From assembly GCA_022511515.1 (NCBI GenBank), contig JAFLRP010000129.1, forward strand, positions 1 through 64,000: a stretch of DNA of 64,000 nt. Direction: 5' to 3'. Origin of the DNA: Acutalibacter sp. GTDB lineage: Bacteria; Bacillota; Clostridia; Oscillospirales; Acutalibacteraceae. The first letter of the stretch is position 1. Each line of letters begins with the position of its first letter. The notes beneath the pieces were generated by a model that saw only the letters and a program-made list of their open reading frames with translations, searched no databases and was not told the origin of the DNA. The position numbers and the translations under genes are program-made. Below are positions 33,200 to 42,117 of this stretch, in pieces.

Positions 33200-33820
33200 A
33201 TGTTGCCTGTTATTACCATTGCCCGTCAGTATGGAAGCGGAGGTCATGAGGTCGGCGAAAGGCTGGCGCAAAAGCTGGATATTCCTTTTTACGATAAGGC
33301 GCTGATCGCCATGGCGGCCAAGCAGAGCGGAATTTCCCCGGAGGTCTTTGAGCGTGCCGATGAAAAAGCCACCAGCAGCTTGCTGTACTCCATGGTCATG
33401 GGCGGCGGGTACGGCTTTGGCTCTCGTGTTCCGGGGCTGGGCGATATGCCCATCAACGACAAGCTGTTCCTCATCCAGTCTGACATTATCAAGAAAGCGG
33501 CGGAGGAAGGTCCCTGTGTGATCATCGGCCGGTGTGCCGACTATATCCTGCGGGAGCATCTCAACTGCTTCCATGTGTTCATCCATGCCGACAAGGACGC
33601 CCGTGTGAAGCGCATCGTAAGGAAGGAGCTTTGCGAGGAGAAGAAGGCCCCTGATTTCGTGACAAAAAAGGATAAGCAGCGGGCCAACTACTACAATTTC
33701 TATTCCAACAACCGCTGGGACGACCTGAACAATTACGATCTCACGGTGAACATGTCTCGATTCTCCATCGAGCAGGCGGTGAACCTGATCGCCGAAGCCG
33801 CCGGCAAGCTGGATAAATAA
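33200..33820 (+). CDS. Cytidylate kinase-like family protein
   Basis: A 206-residue P-loop protein of the cytidylate-kinase-like family (Cytidylate_kin2): ITIARQYGSGGHEVGERLA is its altered P-loop, then FYDKALIAMAAKQSGIS, VIIGRCADYIL and HADKDARVKRIV, ending with a lid-like ARG/Lys-rich part (KDKQRANYYNFYS). Members differ from true Cmk and their substrate is unknown. Monocistronic: own promoter, then a strong terminator. Confidence 0.9.
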   Translation: MLPVITIARQYGSGGHEVGERLAQKLDIPFYDKALIAMAAKQSGISPEVFERADEKATSSLLYSMVMGGGYGFGSRVPGLGDMPINDKLFLIQSDIIKKAAEEGPCVIIGRCADYILREHLNCFHVFIHADKDARVKRIVRKELCEEKKAPDFVTKKDKQRANYYNFYSNNRWDDLNNYDLTVNMSRFSIEQAVNLIAEAAGKLDK

Positions 33821-33835
33821 CATGCTTTCGACTGG

Positions 33836-33870
33836 AAACGGCCGGAGAGGAAATCCTCTCCGGCCGTTTT
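33836..33870. terminator. Bidirectional terminator between converging genes
   Basis: Perfect 15-bp stem AAACGGCCGGAGAGG / CCTCTCCGGCCGTTT with loop AAAT, then T. Serves the kinase-like gene and the GNAT gene. Confidence 0.92.
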
Positions 33871-33886
33871 GCATACAGAATACCAT

Positions 33887-34393
33887 CTATTTCGTTTGAT
33901 AATACCGGTAATACTTAAAATCGTACCGCTCATTTGTGACATGGACTAACAGGGATCGCGTATCGATCAGTTGATAGCCGCACCGCTCCAACACATGCTG
34001 AGATTTGACATTCTCCACACCGACTGTGCCGATCAAATAGGGAATCGGATACTGTTCCAGCGCCCATTCGGTCACTTTTTTCGCCGCTTCCGTGGCATAT
34101 CCGTGCCCCTGATATTCCGGCAAAAGCTGGTAAAAGATTTCCGGCTCATGCAGGTCGTCATGTTGTCCCGCACCTACCGTCCCCAGAAATGTTCCCGTCT
34201 GCTTATCAAAAATACCGAAAGAGACCAATCCGTTTACAATGTCCCTCTCGGAATATTGGGAAATCAACCAATCCAAAAATCCTTTTCCGCTTCCGAAACA
34301 AGTTTTTTGCACATCGTTCAGCGACCGTTCGAATTCCGGGTAATCGCCTTCGCACAGGTCCCGAATCACAAGCCGTTCCGTTATCAGTTTCAT
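33887..34393 (-). CDS. GNAT N-acetyltransferase (RimJ/RimL type)
   Basis: A 168-residue acetyltransferase. LITERLVIRDLCEGDYPEF is the RimJ/L-type start, FLGTVGAGQ and the acetyl-CoA motif LLPEYQGHGYATEAAKKV follow, then NVKSQHVLERCGYQL. ATG 34393 is chosen over GTG 34396: it overlaps the upstream stop as TGATG and has GAGGTGG before it. Substrate unknown. Last gene of the PRTase-comEC-holA group and more AT-rich than the rest. Confidence 0.85.
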   Translation of the reverse strand: MKLITERLVIRDLCEGDYPEFERSLNDVQKTCFGSGKGFLDWLISQYSERDIVNGLVSFGIFDKQTGTFLGTVGAGQHDDLHEPEIFYQLLPEYQGHGYATEAAKKVTEWALEQYPIPYLIGTVGVENVKSQHVLERCGYQLIDTRSLLVHVTNERYDFKYYRYYQTK

Positions 34394-35028
34394 CACACCA
34401 CCTCATCCCGTTCTGTCTGCTGCTGCAGACGCTCCCGCAGCTCCGTAAGCTCCTCCTCGGAATACAGGGCGTTCAGCGCCTGCAGGAGGCCGACCGCGGA
34501 AAGATACGCGGGCAATCCCAATTCCCTTTGCAGCGCTTTTCTCCGCCGGGCGCTGTCCTCTCGGCCGGAAAGACCCATCTCAAACAAGTCGGCTTTCGTC
34601 AGCCGCCCTCCTGCCGGGTGCTGCGCGTCGGGCTCCGCCCCTCCGTCCGTCAAAAGGGTCGCCCCTGCCCGGCGCAGCGCTTCCTGAAGGGTTTGCAGGT
34701 CCATGCCCTCCACGCCCAGCGTGCCTGCCTTGGAGGGCGCTGTTTTCCGTTTTTCTTTCCCCGGCATATCGGGGATGTAGGCGTGCTTCAGTTGAGAAGG
34801 AGGAATACAAGAGGAGATCTTGCCCCGGATCACAAAGCCCGCCCCGTCGCTGTCCGTCAGGACTACCAATCCTTGTTTTTCCGCCAGACGGCGCAGGTAT
34901 TTCATTTTTTCCCTGTCCCGGAAAATGCCGAACCCGTCGGTGACAACGATGATGCCGTCTATGAGGGCAGAGAGCTTGATCTTGTCGTATTTTCCCTCCA
35001 CCACCACGGCTTCCTTGATGCGGATCAC
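34393..35028 (-). CDS. Ribonuclease M5-like Toprim protein (DUF4093)
   Basis: A 211-residue protein. Residues ~1-110 are a Toprim domain with EAVVVEGKYDKIKL (catalytic Glu) and LTDSDGAGF (D-x-D); DUF4093 follows (GVEGMDLQTLQEALR, KADLFEMGLSG). RNase M5 trims 5S rRNA precursors; it is normally next to rsmA, which is not seen here, so a related role is possible. It overlaps holA by four bases (ATGA). Confidence 0.88.
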   Translation of the reverse strand: MIRIKEAVVVEGKYDKIKLSALIDGIIVVTDGFGIFRDREKMKYLRRLAEKQGLVVLTDSDGAGFVIRGKISSCIPPSQLKHAYIPDMPGKEKRKTAPSKAGTLGVEGMDLQTLQEALRRAGATLLTDGGAEPDAQHPAGGRLTKADLFEMGLSGREDSARRRKALQRELGLPAYLSAVGLLQALNALYSEEELTELRERLQQQTERDEVV

Positions 35029-36107
35029 GGTGTGCGTTCCCCCTTTGCCGCCAAAAGCAGCTTAGCGATGAGCCTTTCCAAAATCATTTGATCCGAAAGA
35101 CGGGAGCCTTTCAGGGCCATATCCGCTTCCAGAAGCAGGTCCAAACTCTTGCGGAGAGCCTCCGGCTTGATCTTTCTCACATTTCGCTCAGCGTTTCGCA
35201 AGGGAAACTCCCGGTAGTAGCTGCCGTAATCCTGAGCGTCTACGGCACGTTTTCCGCTTTCCAGCGCCGCCTGCACCCGATACATATCCACATAGGCGGA
35301 GGAGAGGGATCCCAAAATATTGACGGCTTTTTCCTTTTGGTAAAACAGCAGGTCCAACAGCTCATATGCCTTTTCGTAATTTCCCGCCACCAGCGCGTCG
35401 GCCATGCGGTAGGTCTGAGTCTCCATGGTTTTCGGCACAAGCTCCTCGATCATTTCCGCCGTGATCTCCGGCGGGTTTTCCCCGGAGGGCATTGCTGCCG
35501 CTTGTCCTAACGCGTAGGCACAGAGCTTTTCCATTTCGTGGAGCAGGCCGGTCACGTCCTGTCCGGCATACTCCATGATACGGAAAGTATTCCGTTTTGA
35601 GAGGACACAGCCCGCCTTTTCCGCTTCCCGCAGCAGCATCTTTTGCAGTTCTGCCTCGGTGCGCCGCTTGCAGAGCACCACGGTGCCCTTTTCCCTCACG
35701 GTTTTCTGAAATTCCTGCCACTTTTTCGCCTTTTTCTCATCGCTGTACTGCAGGGTGGGGTACCAGAAGACAAGGCTGGTGGTGTCGGGGGTCTCGTCCA
35801 AAAGCTCGTACAGCTTTTTCAGGTCACTGCTGTTCTTTCCCTCCACATCAAAATCCGCAACGGCCACGCATTTATGCTCGGCAAAAAAGGGCGCGGCCTG
35901 AGCGGCATCGAAAATACTGTCTATCTCAGCCTCGTTTGTGAAAGTATGGCTGTTGAACTCGGGGAACGGCTCGCTTTCCGCCTTTTTGAGAATTCGTCCC
36001 GCCGCCCGCTTCACCAGATACTTTTCCTCTCCGGCAATCAGATAGAGCCGGGAAAAAATCCCGCCGGCAAGCTGCTGTTTCAGTTCCGTTTCTGTTATTT
36101 CAGGCAT
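35025..36107 (-). CDS. holA: DNA polymerase III subunit delta
   Basis: A 360-residue clamp-loader subunit. YLIAGEEKYLVKRAAGRIL is its N-terminal degenerate nucleotide-binding region, VAVADFDVEG and DTTSLVFWYP follow, then the C-terminal helical collar (YRMADALVAGNYEKAYELL, LLEADMALKGSRLSDQMIL). It opens the beta clamp during replication. Its start overlaps comEC by 13 bases. The comEC-holA order is common in Bacillota. Confidence 0.92.
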   Translation of the reverse strand: MPEITETELKQQLAGGIFSRLYLIAGEEKYLVKRAAGRILKKAESEPFPEFNSHTFTNEAEIDSIFDAAQAAPFFAEHKCVAVADFDVEGKNSSDLKKLYELLDETPDTTSLVFWYPTLQYSDEKKAKKWQEFQKTVREKGTVVLCKRRTEAELQKMLLREAEKAGCVLSKRNTFRIMEYAGQDVTGLLHEMEKLCAYALGQAAAMPSGENPPEITAEMIEELVPKTMETQTYRMADALVAGNYEKAYELLDLLFYQKEKAVNILGSLSSAYVDMYRVQAALESGKRAVDAQDYGSYYREFPLRNAERNVRKIKPEALRKSLDLLLEADMALKGSRLSDQMILERLIAKLLLAAKGERTP

Positions 36108-38371
36108 AGACTGTCCCCCCTGAATCGCAAGGTTCCGTCCGGCAGCAGGTCGATGAGAAGCCCCACGCCGTCCGGCAGCAAGTACTGTCCCGGCAGTTGT
36201 TCTGCCAAAACGTCCCTGCTGTGTTCTTCTATTATATCATCATTCTGCAAAACCGTAAATGAGGAATTGATTTCCGTCCGCTCCGCCGTGGTAAACAGCA
36301 ACTGGCAGCTCCCCGCGCCGGTCTGTCCCGTTTCCACGATGGCGGAAACGCTGCCCGCCCTCACGGTCAGTCTGGACATATCCTCGGCGAAGGTGATCTT
36401 CACGCCGCCCAGCACTTCTACGGTTTCTCCCTCCTCCGGATACAGGCGCTTTGCCCGGCCGGAAAGGAGCTGCAGCTCCCTCCCCAAATAGGCGTCCTTC
36501 GGCAGCGCCAACTGTTCCACTGAAAATCTTTCCAGCACCTGAGCAGCCGCTTCCCTTGCATCCCGATCCCGGACGGGCAGACAGAGCAGCTCCACCTTTC
36601 TCACATTGTGCCGGAGCAGCAATTCCCTTGCCGCTCCGGTTTGAAAACCGCCCAAGGTCAAAACCGCCGCTCTGTCCCCCTGCAAAATCACCACGCAGGA
36701 GGAATCCGCCGCAGCCGCCATGGTCACCGTGCCCGTCAGGGAAATGGCCGCAAGGGCTCGTCCGCTGCCGAAAAGCAGCAGTAAGCTTGCCAGAACAACG
36801 CAGGCCGCCCGCCGGCCCCGTTTCAGGAGGAATCCTGCCAGCACCACCAATGCGATCCCCGCTGCGCCTACCATCCAAATAGGATCGGACAGGTCAAGCA
36901 CCGTATGGCGGATTTTAGAGAGCTGTCCGGCAATTTTTATGGAAATTCTTGCCAGCCATCCGGCGCAAAAGAAGAAGGGTGCGGAAAGACCGGACAACAC
37001 CGGCAGCAGCCCGAGAAACGCCGCAGCCAGTGAGCAGTACAGCAGCGCAGTACAGGGAAACACCAACAGCAGACTGGACAGAGGCGCAAGCAATGTCAAG
37101 CTTTGAAAGACCGCAAACTGTACCGGCAGCGTAAAGAGGATGGCGGAAAGCGTCACGCTGAGTGATGACGCTACGGGCGCTGCCATCCGAATGATCCGTG
37201 GGTGATGCTCCACAAGTCCCATCAGTCCGGCAGTCATAGGGCCTGAGAGCACCAAAATCCCCAGTGTGGCCAGAACAGACAGCGCAAATCCCACATCTCC
37301 GCCGGAAAAGGGGTTTCTAACGCAAATCAACAAGACGGCAAAGCCGAGGGAATTGACGCCGTCCGCCCGTTTGCCGAGACAGTTTGCCAGCAGCGCCAGC
37401 AGGTACATGATGCCGCTGCGCACTGCCGACACGGGGAAGCCGGTCAGCGCCAGAAAACCGAGAATCGCCCCGGCAGTCAGCAGGTTTTTGACCCGTTTTC
37501 TCAAAAGGGGCAGCGAGCCGAAAATCAGGGATAAAAATCCGCCCAGCGCCGCCATATGCAGTCCGGAAATCACCAATAGATGAGAAGCCCCGATTTCCTG
37601 AAAATCGCCGTACACCTCATCGAAAACCTGCTCCCGTTCTCCCAGCAGCAGGGCACGAATCATGCCGCTTTCCTCTCCCGGTAGCCGGCGCTCAAACTGC
37701 CGCGCCAGAATGCGGCGAAATTCGGCAAAAAGCTTTCCCGGCGGGCTTGCCGTATTGGGAACGATCGCCACCGAATCGTAATTTGAGATGTATGCCCCTG
37801 CTGAAATACCTTCTGCCAGCCGGGAATTTCGGCTGGAGTACAGGGTTCCCGCATCGCTGAAGGAAAAAATCTTCACCGTGCATTCCAGGCTGTCGTAGGG
37901 ACGGCATCCAAAGGGCATGGCGGTGGAAATGCGGAGGGTCAAATCGGGAATGTCCCGGCTTTGCCCGTCTGCTGACAGTCTCTCTACCCGCACCTGATAA
38001 TAGTAGCGCTGATACTGTTCTCTGGGATAGTCCAGTACGATTCCCCGAATACGGGCGGTGCTCCCCGCGAGCTCCTCTGCCGGGGCGACGGTGGTCTCAT
38101 AGGCCCGGACATATCGAAGCATACAGAACCCGCTGACCAGCAGCGCCAATGCGAAACATACCGCGCGGGGAAGCAAAACACCCGAGGTCTCAGACCTCGG
38201 GTGCTTCATTCGTTTGCATACCACACGTACCGCTGCCAAAACGGACAGCAGTCCTATGCCCAGTCCGAGACAGATCGTTGCCGCAGACAATACGAGATCG
38301 GCATCCATACAGGCAGCCAAAATCACGGCCAGAAACGATACTCCTCCCAGCAGGGCAAAGGGGCGCTTCAT
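36095..38371 (-). CDS. comEC: ComEC/Rec2 DNA-import channel protein
   Basis: A 758-residue membrane protein. It opens with two spans, has an OB-type extracellular domain (~95-230), and then the Competence domain with GEREQVFDEVYGDFQEIGASHLLVISGLHMAALGG (in parts) and many membrane spans to ~540. The last ~210 residues are metallo-beta-lactamase-like in position, but the metal motif HxHxDH seen in active ComEC nuclease domains is missing: the equivalent stretch reads LCLPVRDRDAREAAA. So DNA transport could be intact while the nuclease part is degenerate. It begins directly after the PRTase stop. Confidence 0.92.
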   Translation of the reverse strand: MKRPFALLGGVSFLAVILAACMDADLVLSAATICLGLGIGLLSVLAAVRVVCKRMKHPRSETSGVLLPRAVCFALALLVSGFCMLRYVRAYETTVAPAEELAGSTARIRGIVLDYPREQYQRYYYQVRVERLSADGQSRDIPDLTLRISTAMPFGCRPYDSLECTVKIFSFSDAGTLYSSRNSRLAEGISAGAYISNYDSVAIVPNTASPPGKLFAEFRRILARQFERRLPGEESGMIRALLLGEREQVFDEVYGDFQEIGASHLLVISGLHMAALGGFLSLIFGSLPLLRKRVKNLLTAGAILGFLALTGFPVSAVRSGIMYLLALLANCLGKRADGVNSLGFAVLLICVRNPFSGGDVGFALSVLATLGILVLSGPMTAGLMGLVEHHPRIIRMAAPVASSLSVTLSAILFTLPVQFAVFQSLTLLAPLSSLLLVFPCTALLYCSLAAAFLGLLPVLSGLSAPFFFCAGWLARISIKIAGQLSKIRHTVLDLSDPIWMVGAAGIALVVLAGFLLKRGRRAACVVLASLLLLFGSGRALAAISLTGTVTMAAAADSSCVVILQGDRAAVLTLGGFQTGAARELLLRHNVRKVELLCLPVRDRDAREAAAQVLERFSVEQLALPKDAYLGRELQLLSGRAKRLYPEEGETVEVLGGVKITFAEDMSRLTVRAGSVSAIVETGQTGAGSCQLLFTTAERTEINSSFTVLQNDDIIEEHSRDVLAEQLPGQYLLPDGVGLLIDLLPDGTLRFRGDSLCLK

Positions 38372-38911
38372 TTACTTGAAGAACAGGGGCAGGGGCTCCA
38401 GATAGATGATATCTGTCCGGTCCTTGGCATCGCCCTCAGCCAGCACGGCGGCCTTGCCCACCACGTTGCCGCCGATGGTGTGAAGCAGTTCCTCCAGGGC
38501 GGCCAGAGATTCACCGGTGGAGATCACATCGTCCACGATCAGAATGCGCTTGCCGTTCAGATTGTCGCAGTCCGCCTTGGACAGGTACAGTTTCTGGACA
38601 TGATCGGTGGTGATGGACTTCACCTCCACGTGGATGGGGTCTTCCATATAGGCCTTGATCCCCTTGCGGGCCACCACGTAATTCCGGCAGCCGATCCTTG
38701 CCATTTCATAGGCCAGAGGAATTCCCTTGGATTCCGCAGTGACGATCACATCGTGCTCCGGGCACTTTTCCAGCAATGCCCTGGCGGCGCATTCCGTGAT
38801 CTCCACATCGCTGAACATCACAAAACCCGCAATGTCCATATGCTCGTTGATGGGGCAGATGGGCAGCTCCCTGTCAACCCCGGCGATCTTCATCTTGTAA
38901 ACCTCTCCCAT
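38372..38911 (-). CDS. Phosphoribosyltransferase family protein (adenine PRTase-like)
   Basis: A 179-residue protein from ATG 38911 (MGEVYKMKIAGVDREL), 8 bases after GGAG; GTG 38920 overlaps the ribosome site. The PRPP motif is RILIVDDVISTGES, with VTAESKGIPLAYEMAR and ARKGIKAYM before it. It is like Apt and the PRTases of purine salvage or regulation, but has an ~25-residue N-terminal addition and KLYLSKADCDNLNG, so the base is uncertain. First gene of the comEC-holA group. Confidence 0.86.
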   Translation of the reverse strand: MGEVYKMKIAGVDRELPICPINEHMDIAGFVMFSDVEITECAARALLEKCPEHDVIVTAESKGIPLAYEMARIGCRNYVVARKGIKAYMEDPIHVEVKSITTDHVQKLYLSKADCDNLNGKRILIVDDVISTGESLAALEELLHTIGGNVVGKAAVLAEGDAKDRTDIIYLEPLPLFFK

Positions 38912-38935
38912 AAATAGCACTCCTTTTTTCTTGAC

Positions 38936-38978
38936 GTGAAGCCGGTTTCCGCAATACGAAAATCACTGACCCGACTGC
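38936..38978 (+). repeat. 43-nt dispersed repeat, copy 3
   Basis: Starts GTGAAGCCGGTTTCCGC and ends ATCACTGACCCGACTGC. CCCGACTG pairs with CAGTCGGG 35 bases further on, giving a possible hairpin. Confidence 0.6.
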
Positions 38979-39072
38979 AAATTTCCATATATCTTATCCT
39001 CATTATACGCAACAGTCGGGTAAATTGCAAGAAGAATCCGTCAAAATTTCATAGTTTTCTGTGAAAAACTGC

Positions 39073-39429
39073 TCAGTTTCCCGCAGTCGGGAAGGGCGGC
39101 CAGCCCATTACGCGCTTGCCCAGCATGTGGAAATGCAGGTGCTGCACGCTCTGCATGCCGTCTTTGCCGCAGTTGTTCACGATGCGGAAACCGTTTTCCA
39201 GTCCCAGTTCTTTTGCCAGAATGGCGGCGACTTCAAAAATGTGCGCCACCACGCCGCTGTTTTCTGCCGTGATCTCCTTTGCGGAAGCAATGTGCTCCTT
39301 GGGAATCAGCAGCACGTGAACAGGGGCTTGGGGGTCCAAGTCGTAAAAGGCCAGAACGGTTTCGTCTTCGTACACCTTGTTGGAGGGAATTTCCCCCTTT
39401 GCGATCTTACAAAAAATGCAATCTTCCAT
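39073..39429 (-). CDS. HIT-family nucleotide-binding protein
   Basis: A 118-residue protein of the HinT group: CIFCKIAKGEIPSNKVYED opens it (Cys-x-x-Cys present), HVLLIPKEHIASA follows and the catalytic triad is SVQHLHFHMLG. It hydrolyses AMP-linked amines such as aminoacyl-adenylates. It lies 34 bases after alaS in the same direction, so it is likely to be co-transcribed. Confidence 0.94.
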   Translation of the reverse strand: MEDCIFCKIAKGEIPSNKVYEDETVLAFYDLDPQAPVHVLLIPKEHIASAKEITAENSGVVAHIFEVAAILAKELGLENGFRIVNNCGKDGMQSVQHLHFHMLGKRVMGWPPFPTAGN

Positions 39430-39463
39430 AATGGATATGCTCCTTTTCTGCGATTCTTCTCGA

Positions 39464-42097
39464 TCAAGCGTTTAATTGGTTCTGCACCAATCCCGGAACA
39501 GCTTCCAGCGCTTCGTCCAGCTTGGTCTGATCCTTTGCGCCCGCCATGGCGAAATCCGGTCTGCCGCCGCCGTTACCGCCGGTAATCATGGCGACCTCTT
39601 TCACCAGCATACCGGCTTTTATTCCTTTGTCTTGGGCAGCTTTACTGCAAACTGCGGCTAGCGTTGCCTTGCCGCCGCTAACCCCCGCAAACACCGCAAC
39701 CATAGGTTCGGACCGTTCCTTTACTTTGTCGCACAGCGCCCGGAGAGCGTCGCTGTCCGTACCGGAAAGCAAGGCGTACAGTACCTTGACCCCGCCGATC
39801 TCCTGCGCATTTTGGAACATGCCGTCCAGGTTGGCTGCAGCGACCTTGGCGTTCAAGGTCTCAATGGTCTTTTCCCGCTCTTTTGCTTCCGCCATGACCT
39901 GTCTCGCTCTGGCGGGAAGTTCCGCCGGATTCAGCACTTTCAGAGCCTGAGCGGTCTCCATGATGGAAAGCTCCTGAGCCGCCATCACGGCAAGCACGCC
40001 GGCACCGGTGACGCCCTCGATTCTCCGCACACCGGAAGCCACGGAGGATTCGGACACGATTTTGAACAGTCCCAAGCGGGAAGTGTTGTCCATGTGGGTG
40101 CCGCCGCAGAATTCCTTGGAGAAGCCGTCTTCCACGGAGACCACCCGCACCACGTCGCCGTATTTTTCGCCAAACAGCGCCATGGCCCCGCTCTTTCTGG
40201 CTTCCTCAATGGGCATTTCCTCCATGGTCACGGGAATCGCCTTCAAAATCTCGTCGTTGACCAGCGTTTCCACCGCCAGCAGTTCCTCGGGAGTCATGGC
40301 GGAGAAATGGGTAAAGTCAAAGCGGACATGCTGCTCGTTCACCAGTTGTCCCGCCTGCTCCACGTGGTCGCCCAGCACTTTTCTTAGAGCCGCCTGCAGC
40401 AGGTGAGCCGCCGTGTGATTGCGCATGATAGCCTTTCTCCGCATGGAGTCCAAAGAGGCTTCCACCTTGTCCCCTACCCGCAGAGTGCCTTCTGCCACCA
40501 CACTGCGATGGAGGTAAATGCCCTCGAATTTGGTGGTGTCGATCACGTCCACGGACACGCCTTCCGATTCCAGCACGCCGCTGTCGCCCACCTGACCGCC
40601 GCCCTCGCCGTAGAAGGGCGTGGCGTCCAGCACCACGGAAATTTCATCGCCTGTTTCAGCGGAATCCACCCGTTCCCCGCTCTTGATGATGGCCAGCACT
40701 TTAGCGGGAGTTTTCAGTTCCGTATAGCCTACAAACTCCGTGACGGGCAGTCCGGCCGCAGCAGTGTTCTCGCCTTTCCAAGCGTCCGCGCCCGCGTCCT
40801 TTCGGGCATTTCTGGCCCGCTCTTTCTGCTGGCGCATCAGCTCCCGGAAACGCTCCTCGTCCACTTCCATGCCGCGCTCCGCCAAAATCTCTCTGGTCAG
40901 GTCCAGCGGGAAGCCGTAGGTGTCGCTGAGAGTAAAGGCACTGTCGCCGGAGAACACCTTGGAGTCTGCCTTGTCGATAAAGCTGTTTAAGAGGGAAAGG
41001 CCCTGATCGATGGTTTTTGAGAAGCTGTCCTCCTCAAAGGAGATCACCTTTTTGATGGTGGCAGCCTTCTCCAAAAGCTCGGGATAGGCTTTGCCGTTTT
41101 CCACTAAGACGGTATCGGCCAGCTCCGACAGGAAGGGCTCGTTGATTCCTAGAAGTTTGCCGTGACGGGCAGCCCGGCGGAGAAGCCGGCGGAGCACATA
41201 GCCCCTGCCCTCGTTGGAGGGCAGCACGCCGTCGCCGATCATGAACACAGTGCTGCGGATATGGTCGGTGATGATGCGCAGAGAGATGTCTGTCTTTTCG
41301 TTTGTTCCGTATTCCACCCCGGAAATGCGGGAAACGTGCTTCATGATGTTCTGCACCGTGTCTACCAGGAACAGGTTGTCCACGCCCTGCATGACACAGG
41401 CTAAGCGCTCCAGACCCATGCCGGTGTCGATATTTTTCTGAACAAGGTCGGTGTAGTTGCCCTGGCCGTCGTTGTTAAACTGGGAGAATACCAGATTCCA
41501 AATCTCCACATAGCGGTCGCATTCGCAGCCCACCCGGCAATCGGGCTTGCCGCAGCCGTGTTCGGGACCACGGTCAAAGTAGATTTCCGAGCAGGGGCCG
41601 CAGGGACCGGCGCCGTGCTCCCAGAAATTGTCCTCTTTGCCCATGCGGCGCATGTGATCCTCCGGCACGCCGATCTCCTTGGTCCAGATGTCCCAAGCCT
41701 CGTCGTCCGTCTCATAGACGGTGACGTGCAAAAGCTCTTTGGGCATTTCCAGCACCTCGGTGAAGAATTCCCAGGCCCACTGGATGGCCTCCCGCTTGAA
41801 ATAGTCGCCGAAGGAGAAATTGCCCAGCATTTCAAAGAACGTGCCGTGGCGGTCCGTGATGCCCACGCTGTCGATATCCGGCGTGCGGATGCACTTCTGG
41901 CAGGTGGTCACCCTGTTTCTGGGCGGGGTGATCTCCCCGGTGAAGTATTTCTTCATGGGCGCCATGCCGGAATTGATGAGCAGCAGGCTGTTGTCTCCCT
42001 GGGGGATCAGGGAAAAACTGGGCAGCCGCAGATGGTTCTTGCTTTCAAAAAACTCCAGATATTTTTGCCGTAATTCATTCAGTCCTGTCCATTGCAT
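39464..42097 (-). CDS. alaS: Alanine-tRNA ligase
   Basis: An 877-residue class II synthetase. Start ATG 42097 (MQWTGLNELRQKYLEFFESK) is preferred, 9 bases after AAAGGA; ATG 42106 abuts it. Class II motifs, HGTFFEMLGNFSFGDYFKREA and the GNFSFGDY/GMGLERL regions are present; the editing domain has HTAAHLLQAAL and FCGGTHMDN; a C-Ala domain ends with NGGGRPDFAMAGA. It charges tRNA-Ala. It follows the M42 gene by 20 bases and so lies under the same T-box. Confidence 0.97.
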   Translation of the reverse strand: MQWTGLNELRQKYLEFFESKNHLRLPSFSLIPQGDNSLLLINSGMAPMKKYFTGEITPPRNRVTTCQKCIRTPDIDSVGITDRHGTFFEMLGNFSFGDYFKREAIQWAWEFFTEVLEMPKELLHVTVYETDDEAWDIWTKEIGVPEDHMRRMGKEDNFWEHGAGPCGPCSEIYFDRGPEHGCGKPDCRVGCECDRYVEIWNLVFSQFNNDGQGNYTDLVQKNIDTGMGLERLACVMQGVDNLFLVDTVQNIMKHVSRISGVEYGTNEKTDISLRIITDHIRSTVFMIGDGVLPSNEGRGYVLRRLLRRAARHGKLLGINEPFLSELADTVLVENGKAYPELLEKAATIKKVISFEEDSFSKTIDQGLSLLNSFIDKADSKVFSGDSAFTLSDTYGFPLDLTREILAERGMEVDEERFRELMRQQKERARNARKDAGADAWKGENTAAAGLPVTEFVGYTELKTPAKVLAIIKSGERVDSAETGDEISVVLDATPFYGEGGGQVGDSGVLESEGVSVDVIDTTKFEGIYLHRSVVAEGTLRVGDKVEASLDSMRRKAIMRNHTAAHLLQAALRKVLGDHVEQAGQLVNEQHVRFDFTHFSAMTPEELLAVETLVNDEILKAIPVTMEEMPIEEARKSGAMALFGEKYGDVVRVVSVEDGFSKEFCGGTHMDNTSRLGLFKIVSESSVASGVRRIEGVTGAGVLAVMAAQELSIMETAQALKVLNPAELPARARQVMAEAKEREKTIETLNAKVAAANLDGMFQNAQEIGGVKVLYALLSGTDSDALRALCDKVKERSEPMVAVFAGVSGGKATLAAVCSKAAQDKGIKAGMLVKEVAMITGGNGGGRPDFAMAGAKDQTKLDEALEAVPGLVQNQLNA

Positions 42098-42117
42098 CTT
42101 GATCATTCCTTTCTGAT

